From: Acanthosoma haemorrhoidale
Taxonomy: Eukaryota > Arthropoda > Insecta > Hemiptera > Acanthosomatidae
Assembly (NCBI GenBank): GCA_930367205.1
Contig: CAKNEZ010000027.1
Span: 62,001-126,000 of the forward strand
Reading direction: 5' to 3'
Length of the DNA: 64,000 bases
In this document: one piece after another, positions 10,726 to 20,663 of the stretch
Position numbering within the stretch: position 1 is the first letter of the stretch
Layout: each line of letters begins with the position of its first letter
Program-made: the position numbers and the translations under genes
Notes under the pieces: generated by a model
What the model saw: the letters and a program-made list of their open reading frames with translations, nothing else
The model's database searches: none
Told to the model about the DNA's origin: nothing

Positions 10726-11585
10726 TTATTCTTCTTTTATCAGTCTTCTTGGTTCCTTGATTAACCTTCCACTCTTGGTTCGGTATTCTTCAGTTTTATT
10801 TTGTTGAGTAGCAGATTTGGTTAAACTCATATCCTCAGAAACAGGTGGCTTTGGTGTTAGACTCTTTGGTGGTGTGAACTGTGTAGAGATCGATTTACGA
10901 GTTACCACTGCTGGAGCTGATTCCATACGTTGTGGAGAGGAAACCACACTCTCCTTAAATTCAAAGTTTTGGGGTTCAGTTATAGGACGAAGGAACCATG
11001 AGTTGCGGCGGTACTTCACACCATCTTGGGTTTTAATAATGTAAGAGTTGGAGCCTTCATTTTGCTTAATAATTGTTGCTGGTACCCATTCACGAGGTGC
11101 TTTCTTCCATAGGATCTTTTCTCCATCACTGAAGGTTTTATGCGACGTTTTGCCTATGTCAGCATACCTTTTCTGCTCACTTTGCCAATTCTTGAGTGTT
11201 TGTGTGACCTTGTCTGGGCTGATGAGTTGAGGCTTAAGAACTGAGTCCAAACAAGGAATCAGGGTTTTCGTTCTTCTTCCCATGAGCCTTTGAGCTGGGG
11301 ATCCAATGCTATCCCTCGGAATGTTGCGTTGATTCAGTAGTGCAAGGTGGATATCCGTGTTTTCCTTGGCGCATTTTCTTAGTAATAGTTTTGCTTCTTG
11401 TACATATCTTTCGATGAATCCGTTAGCCCGCGAAAAATGAGGGCTGGATACTTGATGGGTAATGTTCCATGATGTGCTAAAGTCTTGAAATTCTTTGCTG
11501 CTATATTGTGGACCACCATCAGATTTTAGTATATCAGGTATTCCATGAGTAGAGAACCAATTCTTTAGTTTAAGGATAACAGCTG
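10726..11585 (-). pseudogene. Integrase, C-terminal fragment (Gypsy pol)
   Basis: Integrase inserts retroelement cDNA into chromosomes. The frame runs to a stop at 10726; its first 11 or so codons, up to 11619, come from U1-unit DNA and are not part of the protein. Visible are the second catalytic Asp (D34, in SDGGPQYSS) and the Glu (E70, in NGFIERYVQE), with 35 residues between them as in the DD35E core. A basic C-terminal domain follows at about residues 165-215 (GEKILWKK, then WVPATIIK and WFLRPI), then a hydrophilic tail. The zinc-binding N-terminal domain and the first catalytic Asp are lost, so it cannot be active. No frameshift is seen in the retained part, which suggests a fairly recent insertion. 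Confidence 0.88.
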
Positions 11586-11745
11586 GATAATATATTGTGT
11601 AGTAAGATAAACGAAACATTTTTTTCTATATTACATCATCTGGTGGTTCGCTAGACGGCCATTCGTCTTCTCCGAATCCAGTTCAATCTCGCAAGTGAAG
11701 TTAGGTTTGACTTGACAACTATCGGATTTTCCCAAATTATAGCAT
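11586..11745 (+). repeat. U1 snRNA repeat unit, copy 5, right part up to U1 nucleotide 2
   Basis: These 160 bp match unit positions 1112-1271. They contain the whole region upstream of U1 and the first two U1 nucleotides (AT at 11744-11745). The match to the other copies ends abruptly there and LINE sequence begins. The first 8 bp (GATAATAT) repeat the 8 bp that precede the LTR-element fragment. Confidence 0.93.
11744..11745 (+). pseudogene. U1 snRNA copy 5, destroyed at nucleotide +2
   Basis: Only the first two nucleotides (AT) of the fifth U1 gene remain after an intact upstream region. The next base starts the LINE 5' UTR. The splice-site-pairing ACTTACCTG and everything after it are missing from the window, because the LINE runs into satellite DNA rather than back into U1. 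Confidence 0.85.
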
Positions 11746-11957
11746 GAGGAGGAGTTCAGTGTCAGCAGTCGTAGTGTACACATCTCTGCTGCCAGTGTTT
11801 CCCGCCATCATTTGCCACCACGTGGCCCAAGGTACTTTTTATTATTTTGTGACAGTGTAGTTGTGACAGTGTAGTTGTGTCAGTGTAGTTGTGTCAGTGA
11901 TTTTCGTAGGGGGACGGCACCCCAGTAAAATATTTTGCTGTTTTTTGGACTTGTAAT
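11746..11957 (+). promoter_or_regulatory. LINE 5' UTR, probable internal promoter, with 14-bp tandem repeats
   Basis: This non-coding leader precedes ORF1. A TCAGT at 11756-11760 resembles an arthropod initiator, and Jockey-type elements are known to use internal promoters starting at their first bases. If transcription starts there, the dozen bases at 11746-11757 would be extra bases added at insertion. A 14-bp repeat (GACAGTGTAGTTGT and variants with GTCAGTG) occurs about 3.5 times at 11851-11900. The promoter role is inferred. Confidence 0.6.
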
Positions 11958-13253
11958 ATGTTCGGAAGTATGGAAATGGAGACCGATAGTTCGCGGAAGC
12001 GGTCGGCTTCACCGACACAGGAATCGGATAGTGAAGAAGATTTTACCTTTCCAAAAATCACTGTAAAGGTACGAAGGCCTACAAAGGCGAAAAACCCGAC
12101 GAAGGTCGGAAATAAATTTCAGGCTTTGGCCACTGAGTCACCGGAAAGCCCTAATCCTTTGACTCAGGCACCAAAGAAGCCGCCGCCTGTTGTCGTTTCC
12201 GGTGAAACAACAACAATTTTAACTCAGATGCTCAAAGGAGCAAACATAAACAAATTCGCCCTCAGGAAGACGAAGGAGGGCGTAACTATTTATCCCGAGC
12301 TCGAGGAGGAAAGAGCAAAAAATTTAAAACTGCTCCAGACAGGTGGAAAAGAATTCCACACTTTCGCCCCGAGAGGTGGCACCAAGAATAAGAAGTATCT
12401 TATTCTTGGCTTGGATGTCCAGGAGGACACTGAAGAAATCAAATCCACGATAGTGGATGCCGTACCAGGAGTAGTTGATGTGAGAAGACTCCGAAAAAGT
12501 GACCCAACAGGACGAAAAGAAGATATTTCGCCAGTCCTAGTAACAGCAAATGCGAGCGTCACCCTGAACGCCATGAAAAAGGTACGTGCCATCAACCACG
12601 TCATAGTTCGTGTAGTGACGTTCAAGGAACAGAGAGGCGCCCCTCAATGCTTTAGATGTCAAGAGTTCGGCCACACAAAGAACCACTGTGGCAAGAAACT
12701 CAAATGTGTTAGATGTGCAGGACCTCAAGAGGTGGCGCTGTGCCCCAGGAATGAGACGGCCCCGCTAAAGTGTTCGAACTGCGGCGAGGCACATCCCGCC
12801 TCGTACAGAGGCTGTGAGGAAAGGAAGAAGCTCCTAGCCAGAGTGAGACCGGCCCCCGACAGAGTGCAGCCCCAGCAGAAGAGGAGCCGCCAAGACGTGC
12901 CACTAACGAGACCTGCTCCACCGCCATCTGTACCTGCCTGGCAGAACCCGCTCTTCAAGCTCTTTCAAGCCAGAGATGAAGAAACGGCTCATCCTTCGAA
13001 GACGAGAGCAGCCGCCTCCACGTCGAGAGCTGCCCCCTCCACGTCGAGAACTGCCCCCAGAACTTCGCAGGACACTCCGGAAAATAACAATTGTGAGTAC
13101 CTAGATCCTAGGCTTAAGTTTCTTACAAACGACCAGCGTAAAGACCTTGAATGCACACCGAAATGGGTAACTGCCCTAGTAGACTTCTGTAGCCAAATGC
13201 TCATGGCTATGATATCTGGTAAACATCAACAATGGCAGATTACCAAGTATTAA
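11958..13253 (+). CDS. LINE ORF1, gag-like nucleic-acid-binding protein (431 aa)
   Basis: Probable RNA-binding coat protein of the element. The N terminus is charged and low in complexity. A PRE_C2HC-like region at about residues 147-225 (LILGLDVQED to VIVRVVTFKEQ) precedes three zinc knuckles typical of Jockey and X-element ORF1 proteins. The first is C231-C234-H239-C244. The second is C250-C253-C262, where the expected His at 257 is Gln, a one-base change from CAC or CAT to CAA or CAG. The third is C272-C275-H279-C286. An STSR/APS-rich linker lies at about 351-370. The first ATG (11958) was taken as the start, but ATG codons at 11970 and 11976 have a better context (A at -3, G at +4). The stop overlaps the ORF2 start. 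The frame is complete; the second knuckle is probably weakened. Confidence 0.9.
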   Translation: MFGSMEMETDSSRKRSASPTQESDSEEDFTFPKITVKVRRPTKAKNPTKVGNKFQALATESPESPNPLTQAPKKPPPVVVSGETTTILTQMLKGANINKFALRKTKEGVTIYPELEEERAKNLKLLQTGGKEFHTFAPRGGTKNKKYLILGLDVQEDTEEIKSTIVDAVPGVVDVRRLRKSDPTGRKEDISPVLVTANASVTLNAMKKVRAINHVIVRVVTFKEQRGAPQCFRCQEFGHTKNHCGKKLKCVRCAGPQEVALCPRNETAPLKCSNCGEAHPASYRGCEERKKLLARVRPAPDRVQPQQKRSRQDVPLTRPAPPPSVPAWQNPLFKLFQARDEETAHPSKTRAAASTSRAAPSTSRTAPRTSQDTPENNNCEYLDPRLKFLTNDQRKDLECTPKWVTALVDFCSQMLMAMISGKHQQWQITKY

Positions 13254-15415
13254 ATTTTAACGTTGATGGTCTCCTGACCAAAATAGATGAGGTGGAAGTG
13301 CTGCTAGCTCTCTACCGACCAGATATTGTAGTTTTGACAGACACTAGGGTATCTACACAATCGTTTCACATTAAAGGTTATTCAACTGCCATTGAAAGAG
13401 TTAACGGTTACGGAGGCGTTTTAATTGCTATACGCCTTGGCATCAATTGGAAGACAGTGGCTTCACCACTGACTACAACTGATCCCATGCTTCACCACTT
13501 GACAGTTAAGGTAAATTTGGGGAGACCCATTTACCTTACCGCCCTGTACAGAAGACCGTACGCGTCTCTACAGCAGTACTCAGCCTTGCTACACGCATGT
13601 GCGCAAAGATCTAACCACTGGGTGGTGGGAGATCTCAATGCGAGACACACAATGTGGTATAACACCGTAACGAACAAGGCTGGGAGACTCCTGTTGAGAA
13701 CGCCATTCACGGTCGTTCACCCCCAGACTTTTACTTTTCGACAAAGAGGTAACCCGCAGGCTACTTCGACGATTGACTTACTACTGACAAAACAACCCCA
13801 CCGTATCACTAGTTGCACCGCCCTTGACTTTATTACGTCTGACCACAGGCCAGTACTGTATGCAGTGGATGGTAAAGTGGCGACCCTTCGCCCCACGAGA
13901 TACGACTACCGTCGTGCTGACTGGGATCTGTATCGGTCGCAGATTTACCATAACCTGCATACGGTGCCAGTTCTCCGCACGAAAGAGGAAGTAGATCTTC
14001 AACTTACTTTCATAACTGATGTGATCATAGACGCAGCAAACACTGCGATCCCGAAGTACACTCCCATGCCACCGTCTCTGCGACCACCTCCAGACCACAT
14101 TCTTAAAATTATTGCCTTGCGCCATACTTGGAAGAATAGATGGTACAGGACGAGAGATCAGCAAGCCAAGGTCGTTGTGAATTCTCTCACAACGCTAATC
14201 CGGGGTTTGATGAAACTCTGGAAAACAGCCCAGTGGCATGAGAAACTTCGTAGCACTCACGGAGATCACAGAAAGTTTTGGAAGCTGTTGAAGACTACAA
14301 AAGGCAAGACAGCCACTGTCCGTCTTCACGAAGGCGACAATGTTCTGACTGCTGAGCAACAGGCAACAAAACTGGCCGACCACTACGCTAGGGATATTAC
14401 GGCTAGGACGGGATACTACCACATCCCTCCTCCGGTAGATGCTGAACAGAACCACATGTTTGTATCACCGAAGCAGCTCAAGGCGATTCTTCGCCGGTGT
14501 CAGGGAAACCGAGCACCAGGGCACGACGGGATACAAACAGTGCTGCTCAAACAAATGCCGAGGAGAGGGATAGTACAACTAGCAAACTTATACAACTCTT
14601 GTATAAGATTGCGGTACTTTCCTGACACATGGAAACAAGCCATCTTGTTTCCATTACTAAAGCCAGCCAAAAGTGGAGATCACCCAGCCGACTACCGCCC
14701 GATCAGTCTGCTACCACAGATGGGGAAAATCTTTGAGAAAATTCTTTTGAATTATCTCAAAGATTACTGCTCGGAAAATGATATCATTCCGCCAGAGCAG
14801 ACTGGATTCCAATCCAGTATGAGCGCAGAGCACCCCCTTCTGAAGGTGCAGTCAGAAGTTAGCCATAACATGAATAGAAACATAGCCACGGCTATGATTT
14901 CCATTGATTGCACCCAAGCAATCGACTCGGTGTCTCACGGGACACTGTGTCAAATGCTCTGCGACCGGGAATGCCCGGAACAACTATATTCAATTCTGGC
15001 TAGCTTCCTGAAAAACAGATCGCTGCGGGTGCGGGTGGGTGGTAGCTTCTCCGAAGCTGTGCCACTTACCTGTGGAGTACCCCAAGGCGCCGTCTTATCC
15101 CCTGTACTATTCAACGTATACACGTCTGAGATTGTCGGAGCCCGCTACAAAAATACCACAGTTACTGCTTTCGCAGATGACATAGCGGTGTACAGCAGCA
15201 GCATGAGTGCCAAGGTAGCTCTAAGACAGGCTGAAGCAGCCTGTAACCAGATCAGTGAGAGATTGGGGAGACTCAATATCTCTGTAAACGCGGGTAAGAC
15301 TGACTGTGCAATTTTCTCTTTTCAAAAGGGAAAAAGCCCGCTCCCTACTAGTTACATAGTAGGAACGAAGCAAAATTTATTAGCACATATTGTATCACGT
15401 GATACGATCGTATGA
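13232..15415 (+). CDS. LINE ORF2, endonuclease-reverse transcriptase, truncated at the C terminus
   Basis: This protein would nick the target DNA and copy the element's RNA there. An APE-type endonuclease at residues 1-210 shows NFN at 8-10, GDLNARH at 133-139, the Asp in STIDLLL (D182) and SDHRPV at 203-208. The usual catalytic Glu region reads LTDTRV, with Asp at 37 where Glu is expected. The reverse transcriptase spans about 410-700 with DYRPISLL, the first catalytic Asp in SIDCTQAID (D559), GVPQGAVLSP (615-624) and the FADD box (647-650). LINE coding ends near residue 714; the last dozen residues and the stop are satellite-derived. Jockey ORF2 proteins usually run to about 900 residues, so thumb and C-terminal sequence are missing. 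It starts inside the end of ORF1. Confidence 0.9.
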   Translation: MADYQVLNFNVDGLLTKIDEVEVLLALYRPDIVVLTDTRVSTQSFHIKGYSTAIERVNGYGGVLIAIRLGINWKTVASPLTTTDPMLHHLTVKVNLGRPIYLTALYRRPYASLQQYSALLHACAQRSNHWVVGDLNARHTMWYNTVTNKAGRLLLRTPFTVVHPQTFTFRQRGNPQATSTIDLLLTKQPHRITSCTALDFITSDHRPVLYAVDGKVATLRPTRYDYRRADWDLYRSQIYHNLHTVPVLRTKEEVDLQLTFITDVIIDAANTAIPKYTPMPPSLRPPPDHILKIIALRHTWKNRWYRTRDQQAKVVVNSLTTLIRGLMKLWKTAQWHEKLRSTHGDHRKFWKLLKTTKGKTATVRLHEGDNVLTAEQQATKLADHYARDITARTGYYHIPPPVDAEQNHMFVSPKQLKAILRRCQGNRAPGHDGIQTVLLKQMPRRGIVQLANLYNSCIRLRYFPDTWKQAILFPLLKPAKSGDHPADYRPISLLPQMGKIFEKILLNYLKDYCSENDIIPPEQTGFQSSMSAEHPLLKVQSEVSHNMNRNIATAMISIDCTQAIDSVSHGTLCQMLCDRECPEQLYSILASFLKNRSLRVRVGGSFSEAVPLTCGVPQGAVLSPVLFNVYTSEIVGARYKNTTVTAFADDIAVYSSSMSAKVALRQAEAACNQISERLGRLNISVNAGKTDCAIFSFQKGKSPLPTSYIVGTKQNLLAHIVSRDTIV
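15370..15382. other. Junction between LINE ORF2 and the 95-bp satellite
   Basis: LINE sequence (AACGAAGCAAAA) passes into TTTATTAGCAC, which matches the interior of a satellite monomer. The satellite therefore starts part-way through a monomer. The bases TTTAT may be shared microhomology, so the exact join cannot be fixed to the base. Confidence 0.8.
15392..15413. repeat. Overlapping palindromes of the satellite monomer (first example)
   Basis: GTATCACGTGATAC (14 bp, perfect palindrome with the E-box CACGTG at its centre) shares its last four bases with ATACGATCGTAT (12 bp, perfect palindrome centred on CGATCG). Together they span 22 bp and recur in most monomers. Common variants are CATGTG for CACGTG and ATGCG for ATACG, which weaken the symmetry. 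Confidence 0.95.
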
Positions 15416-18400
15416 TTAAAGTTACGAGTGAATATAACATCAAATGATGTCGAATATGATAATGCACCGTGACATTGGCACTCATTGTATCACGTGATAC
15501 GATCGTATGATTAAAGTCACGAGTGAATATAACATCAAATGATGTCAATTATGATAGTGTTCCGTATCATATGCACTCATTGTATCATGTGATACGATCG
15601 TATGATGAAAGTTACGAGTGAATATAACATCAAATGATGTTGAATGTGATTGAATAATGTATCATTAGCACTCAAAGTTTCACGTGATACAATTGTATGA
15701 TTAAAGTTACGAGTGTATACACCATTAAATGATGTCGAATATGATAGTGCACCAAATCATTAGCACTTATTGTATCATGTGATGCGATCGTATGATTAAA
15801 GTTACAAGTGAATATAACATCAAATGATGTCGAATATGATAATGCACCGTGACATTGGCACATATTGTATCACGTGATACGATCGTATGAAAAAAGTCAC
15901 GAGTAAATATAACATCAAATGATGTCGAATATAATAATGCACCGTGACATGGGCACTTATTGTATCATGTGATACGATCGTATGATTAAAGTTACGAGTG
16001 TATACATTAATCAATGATGTCGAATATGATAGTGCACCAAATCATTAGCACTTATTGTATCATGTGATGCGATCGTATGATCAAAGTTACAAGAGAAAAT
16101 AACATCAAATGATCTCGATTATCATAGTGTACCGCATTATTAGCACATATTGTATCACGTGATACGATCGTATGATTAAAGTTACGAGTGAATATAACAT
16201 CAAATGATGTTGAATGTGATTGAATAATGTATCATTAGCACTCAAAGTTTCACGTGATACGATCGTATGATTAAAGTTACGAGTGTATACACCATTAAAT
16301 GATGTCATATATGATAGTGCACCAAATCATTATCACTTATTGTATCATGTGATGCGATCGTATGATTAAAGTTACAAGTGAATATAACATCAAATGATGT
16401 CGATTATAATAGTGTACCGCATTATTAGCACACATTGTATCACGTGATACGATCGTATGATTAAAGTTACGAGTAAATATAACATCAAATGATGTCGAAT
16501 ATGATAAGGCATCGTGGCATTGGCACTTATTGTATTACGTGATACGATCGTATGATTAAAGTTACGAGTGAATATAGCATCAAATGATGTCGAATATGAT
16601 AATGAACCGTGACATTGGCACTTATTGTATCACGTGATACGATCGTATGAATAAAGTTACAGGTGAATATAACATCAAATGATGTCGAATATAATAGTGT
16701 ACTGCATCATTAGCACACATTGTATCACGTGATACGATCGTATGATTAAAGTAACGAGTGAATATAACATCAAATGATGTCGATTATAATGGTATACCGC
16801 TTTATTAGCATACATTGTATCACGTGATACGATCGTATGAATAAAGTTACGAGTGAATATAACATCAAATGATGTCGAATATAATAATGCACTGTGACAT
16901 TGGCACTTATTGTATCACGTGATACGATCGTATGATTAAAGTTACGAGTGTATACACTATTAAATGATGTCGAATATGATAGTGCACCAAATCATTAGCA
17001 CTTATTGTATCATGTGATGCGATCGTATGATTAAAGTTACAAGTGACTATAACATCAAATGATGTCGATTATAATAGTGTACTGCATTATTAGCACACAT
17101 TGTATCATGTGATGCGATCGTATGATTAAAGTTACGAGTGAATATAGCATCAAATATTTTCGAATATGATAATGCACCGTGGCATTGGCACTTATTGTAT
17201 TACGTGATACGATCGTATGATTAAAGTTACGAGTGAATATAGCATCAAATGATGTCGAATATGATAATGAACCGTGACATTGGCACTTATTGTATCATGT
17301 GATGCGATCGTATGATCACAGTTACAAGAGAATATAACATCAAATGATGTCGATTATCATAGTGTACCGCATTATTAGCACATATTGTATCACGTGATAC
17401 GATTGTATGATTAAAGTTACGAGTGAATATAACATCAAATGCTGTCGAATATGATAATGAACCGTGACATTGGCACTTATTGTATCACGTAATACGATCG
17501 TATGAATAAAGTTACAGGTGAATATAACATCAAATGATGTCGAATATAATAGTGTACTGCATCATTAGCACACATTGTATCACGTGATACGATCGTATGA
17601 TTAAAGTTACGAGTAAATATAACATCAAATGATGTCGATTATAATGGTATACCGCTTTATTAGCATACATTGTATCACGTGATACGATCGTATGAATAAA
17701 GTTACGAGTGAATATAACATCAAATGATGTCGAATATAATAATGCACTGTGACATTGGCACTTATTGTATCACGTGATACGATCGTATGATTAAAGTTAC
17801 GAGTGTATACACTATTAAATGATGTCGAATATGATAGTGCACCAAATCATTAGCACTTATTGTATCATGTGATGCGATCGTATGATTAAAGTTACAAGAG
17901 ACTATAACATCAAATGATGTCGATTATAATAGTGTACTGCATTATTAGCACACATTGTATCATGTGATGCGATCGTATGATTAAAGTTACGAGTGAATAT
18001 AGCATCAAATAATTTCGAATATGATAATGCACCGCGACATTGGCACTTATTGTATCACGTGATACGATCGTATGATTAAAGTTACAGGTGAATATAACAT
18101 CAAATGATGTCGATTATAATAGTGTACCGCATTATTGGCACTCATTATATCACGTGATACGATCGTATGATTGAAGTCACGAGTGAATATAACATCAAAT
18201 GATGTTGAATGTGATTGAATAATGTATCATTAGCACTCAAAGTTTCACGTGATACGATCGTATGATTAAAAATACGAGTGTATACACCATTAAATGATGT
18301 CGAATATGATAGTGCACCAAATCATTAGCACTTATTGTATCATGTGATGCGATCGTATGATTAAAGTTACAAGTGAATACAACATCAAATGATGTCGATT

Positions 18401-20663
18401 ATAATAGTGTACCGCATTATTAGCACACATTGTATCACGTGATACGATCGTATGATTAAAGTTACGAGTAAATATAACATCAAATGATGTCGAATATGAT
18501 AAGGCACCGTGGCATTGGCACTTATTGTATTACGTGATACGATCGTATGATTAAAGTTACGAGTGAATATAGCATCAAATGATGTCGAATATGATAATGA
18601 ACCGTGACATTGGCACTTATTGTATCACGTGATACGATCGTATGAATAAAGTTACAGGTGAATATAACATCAAATGATGTCGAATATAATAGTGTACTGC
18701 ATCATTAGCACACATTGTATCACGTGATACGATCGTATGATTAATGTAACGAGTGAATATAGCATCAAATGATGTCGAATATGATAATGAACCGTGACAT
18801 TGGCACTTACTGTATCATGTGATGCGATCGTATGATCAAAGTTTCAAGAGAATATAACATCAAATGATGTCGATTATCATAGTGTACCGCATTATTAGCA
18901 CATATTGTATCACGTGATACGATCGTATGATTAAAGTTACGAGTGAATATAACATCAAATGATGTCGAATATGATAATGCACCGTGACATTGGCACTCAT
19001 TGTATCACGTGATACGATCGTATGATTAAAGTCACGAGTGAATATAACATCAAATGATGTCAATTATGATAGTGTTCCGTATCATAAGCACTCATTGTAT
19101 CATGTGATACGATCGTATGATGAAAGTTACGAGTGAATATAACATCAAATGATGTTGAATGTGATTGAATAATGTATCATTAGCACTCATTGTTTGACGT
19201 GATACGATCGTATGATTAAAGTCACAAGTGAATATAACATCAAATGATGTTGAATGTGATTGAATAATGTATCATTAGCACTCAAAGTTTCACGTGATAC
19301 GATTGTATGATTAAAGTTACGAGTGTATACACCATTAAATGATGTCGAATATGATAGTGCACCAAATCATTAGCACTTATTGTATCATGTGATGCGATCG
19401 TATGATTAAAGTTACAAGTGAATATAACATCAAATGATGTCGAATATGATAATGCACCGTGACATTGGCACATATTGTATCACGTGATACGATCGTATGA
19501 AAAAAGTCACGAGTAAATATAACATCAAATGATGTCGAATATAATAATGCACCGTGACATGGGCACTTATTGTATCACGTGATACGATCGTATGATTAAA
19601 GTTACGAGTGTATACATTAATAAATGATGTCGAATATGATAGTGCACCAAATCATTAGCACTTATTGTATCATGTGATGCGATCGTATGATCAAAGTTAC
19701 AAGAGAAAATAACATCAAATGATCTCGATTATAATAGTGTACCGCATTATTGGCACTCATTATATCACGTTATACGATCGTATGATTGAAGTCACGAGTG
19801 AATATAACATCAAATGATGTTGAATGTGATTGAATAATGTATCATTAGCACTCAAAGTTTCACGTGATACGATCGTATGATTAAAGTTACGAGTGTATAC
19901 ACCATTAAATGATGTCGAATATGATAGTGCACCAAATCATTAGCACTTATTGTATCATGTGATGCGATCGTATGATTAAAGTTACGAGTAAATATAACAT
20001 CAAATGATGTCGAATATGATAAGGCACCGTGGCATTGGCACTTATTGTATTACGTGATACGATCGTATGATTAAAGTTACGAGTGAATATAGCATCAAAT
20101 GATGTCGAATATGATAATGAACCGTGACATTGGCACTTATTGTATCACGTGATACGATCGTATGATCAAAGTTTCATGAGAATATAACATCAAATGATGT
20201 CGATTATCATAGTGTACCGCATTATTAGCACATATTGTATCACGTGATACGATCGTATGATTAAAGTTACGAGTGAATATAACATCAAATGATGTCGAAT
20301 ATGATAATGCACCGTGACATTGGCACTCATTGTATCACGTGATACGATCGTATGATTAAAGTCACGAGTGAATATAACATCAAATGATGTTGAATGTGAT
20401 TGAATAATGTATCATTAGCACTCATTGTTTGACGTGATACGATCGTATGATTAAAGTTACAGGTGAATGTAACATCAAAAGATGACAATTTTGATAGTGT
20501 ACCGCATCATTGGCACTCATTATATCACGTGATAGGATCGTATGATTAAAGTAACGAGTGAATATAACATCAAATGATGTCGAATATGATAATGCACCGT
20601 GACATTGGCACATATTGTATCACGTGATACGATCGTATGATTAAAGTAACGAGTGAATATAAC

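Larger units (their letters stand above)
10491..11585 (-). mobile_element. 5'-truncated Gypsy-type LTR retrotransposon fragment
   Basis: Read on the minus strand, the 1095 bp contain the C-terminal part of an integrase, a short non-coding stretch, a polypurine tract and a 3' LTR ending in ACA at 10491. Everything upstream of the integrase core (gag, protease, reverse transcriptase, RNase H, 5' LTR) is missing. The fragment sits inside the fifth U1 unit between two copies of GATAATAT. The intact array has one copy, so the insertion duplicated it or joined at it. The family is assigned from the integrase type and the gene order; Gypsy is favoured over BEL or Copia. Confidence 0.85.
11746..15376 (+). 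mobile_element. Jockey-like non-LTR retrotransposon (LINE), 3'-truncated
   Basis: A LINE of about 3.6 kb with a 5' UTR (11746-11957), a gag-like ORF1 with zinc knuckles and an ORF2 coding for an apurinic-type endonuclease and reverse transcriptase. ORF1 and ORF2 overlap by 22 bp in different frames, typical of the Jockey group. The 5' end joins the fifth U1 gene after its second nucleotide. The 3' end is missing: within ORF2, past the catalytic part of the reverse transcriptase, sequence changes to 95-bp satellite at about 15377. LINE copies are normally truncated at the 5' end, so losing the 3' end points to a later rearrangement with the satellite. Both frames are open, so the copy is probably young. 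Confidence 0.93.

Noticed and set aside
10817..11230. Plus-strand frames of 75 and 60 codons
   Set aside because: They lie antisense to the integrase fragment, which accounts for the coding character of the region.
12290..13204. Minus-strand frames of 63-111 codons opposite ORF1
   Set aside because: Shadows of the LINE ORF1; composition follows the sense codons and there are no domain features.
13781..14455. Minus-strand frames of 127 and 86 codons opposite ORF2
   Set aside because: Shadows of the endonuclease-reverse transcriptase frame.
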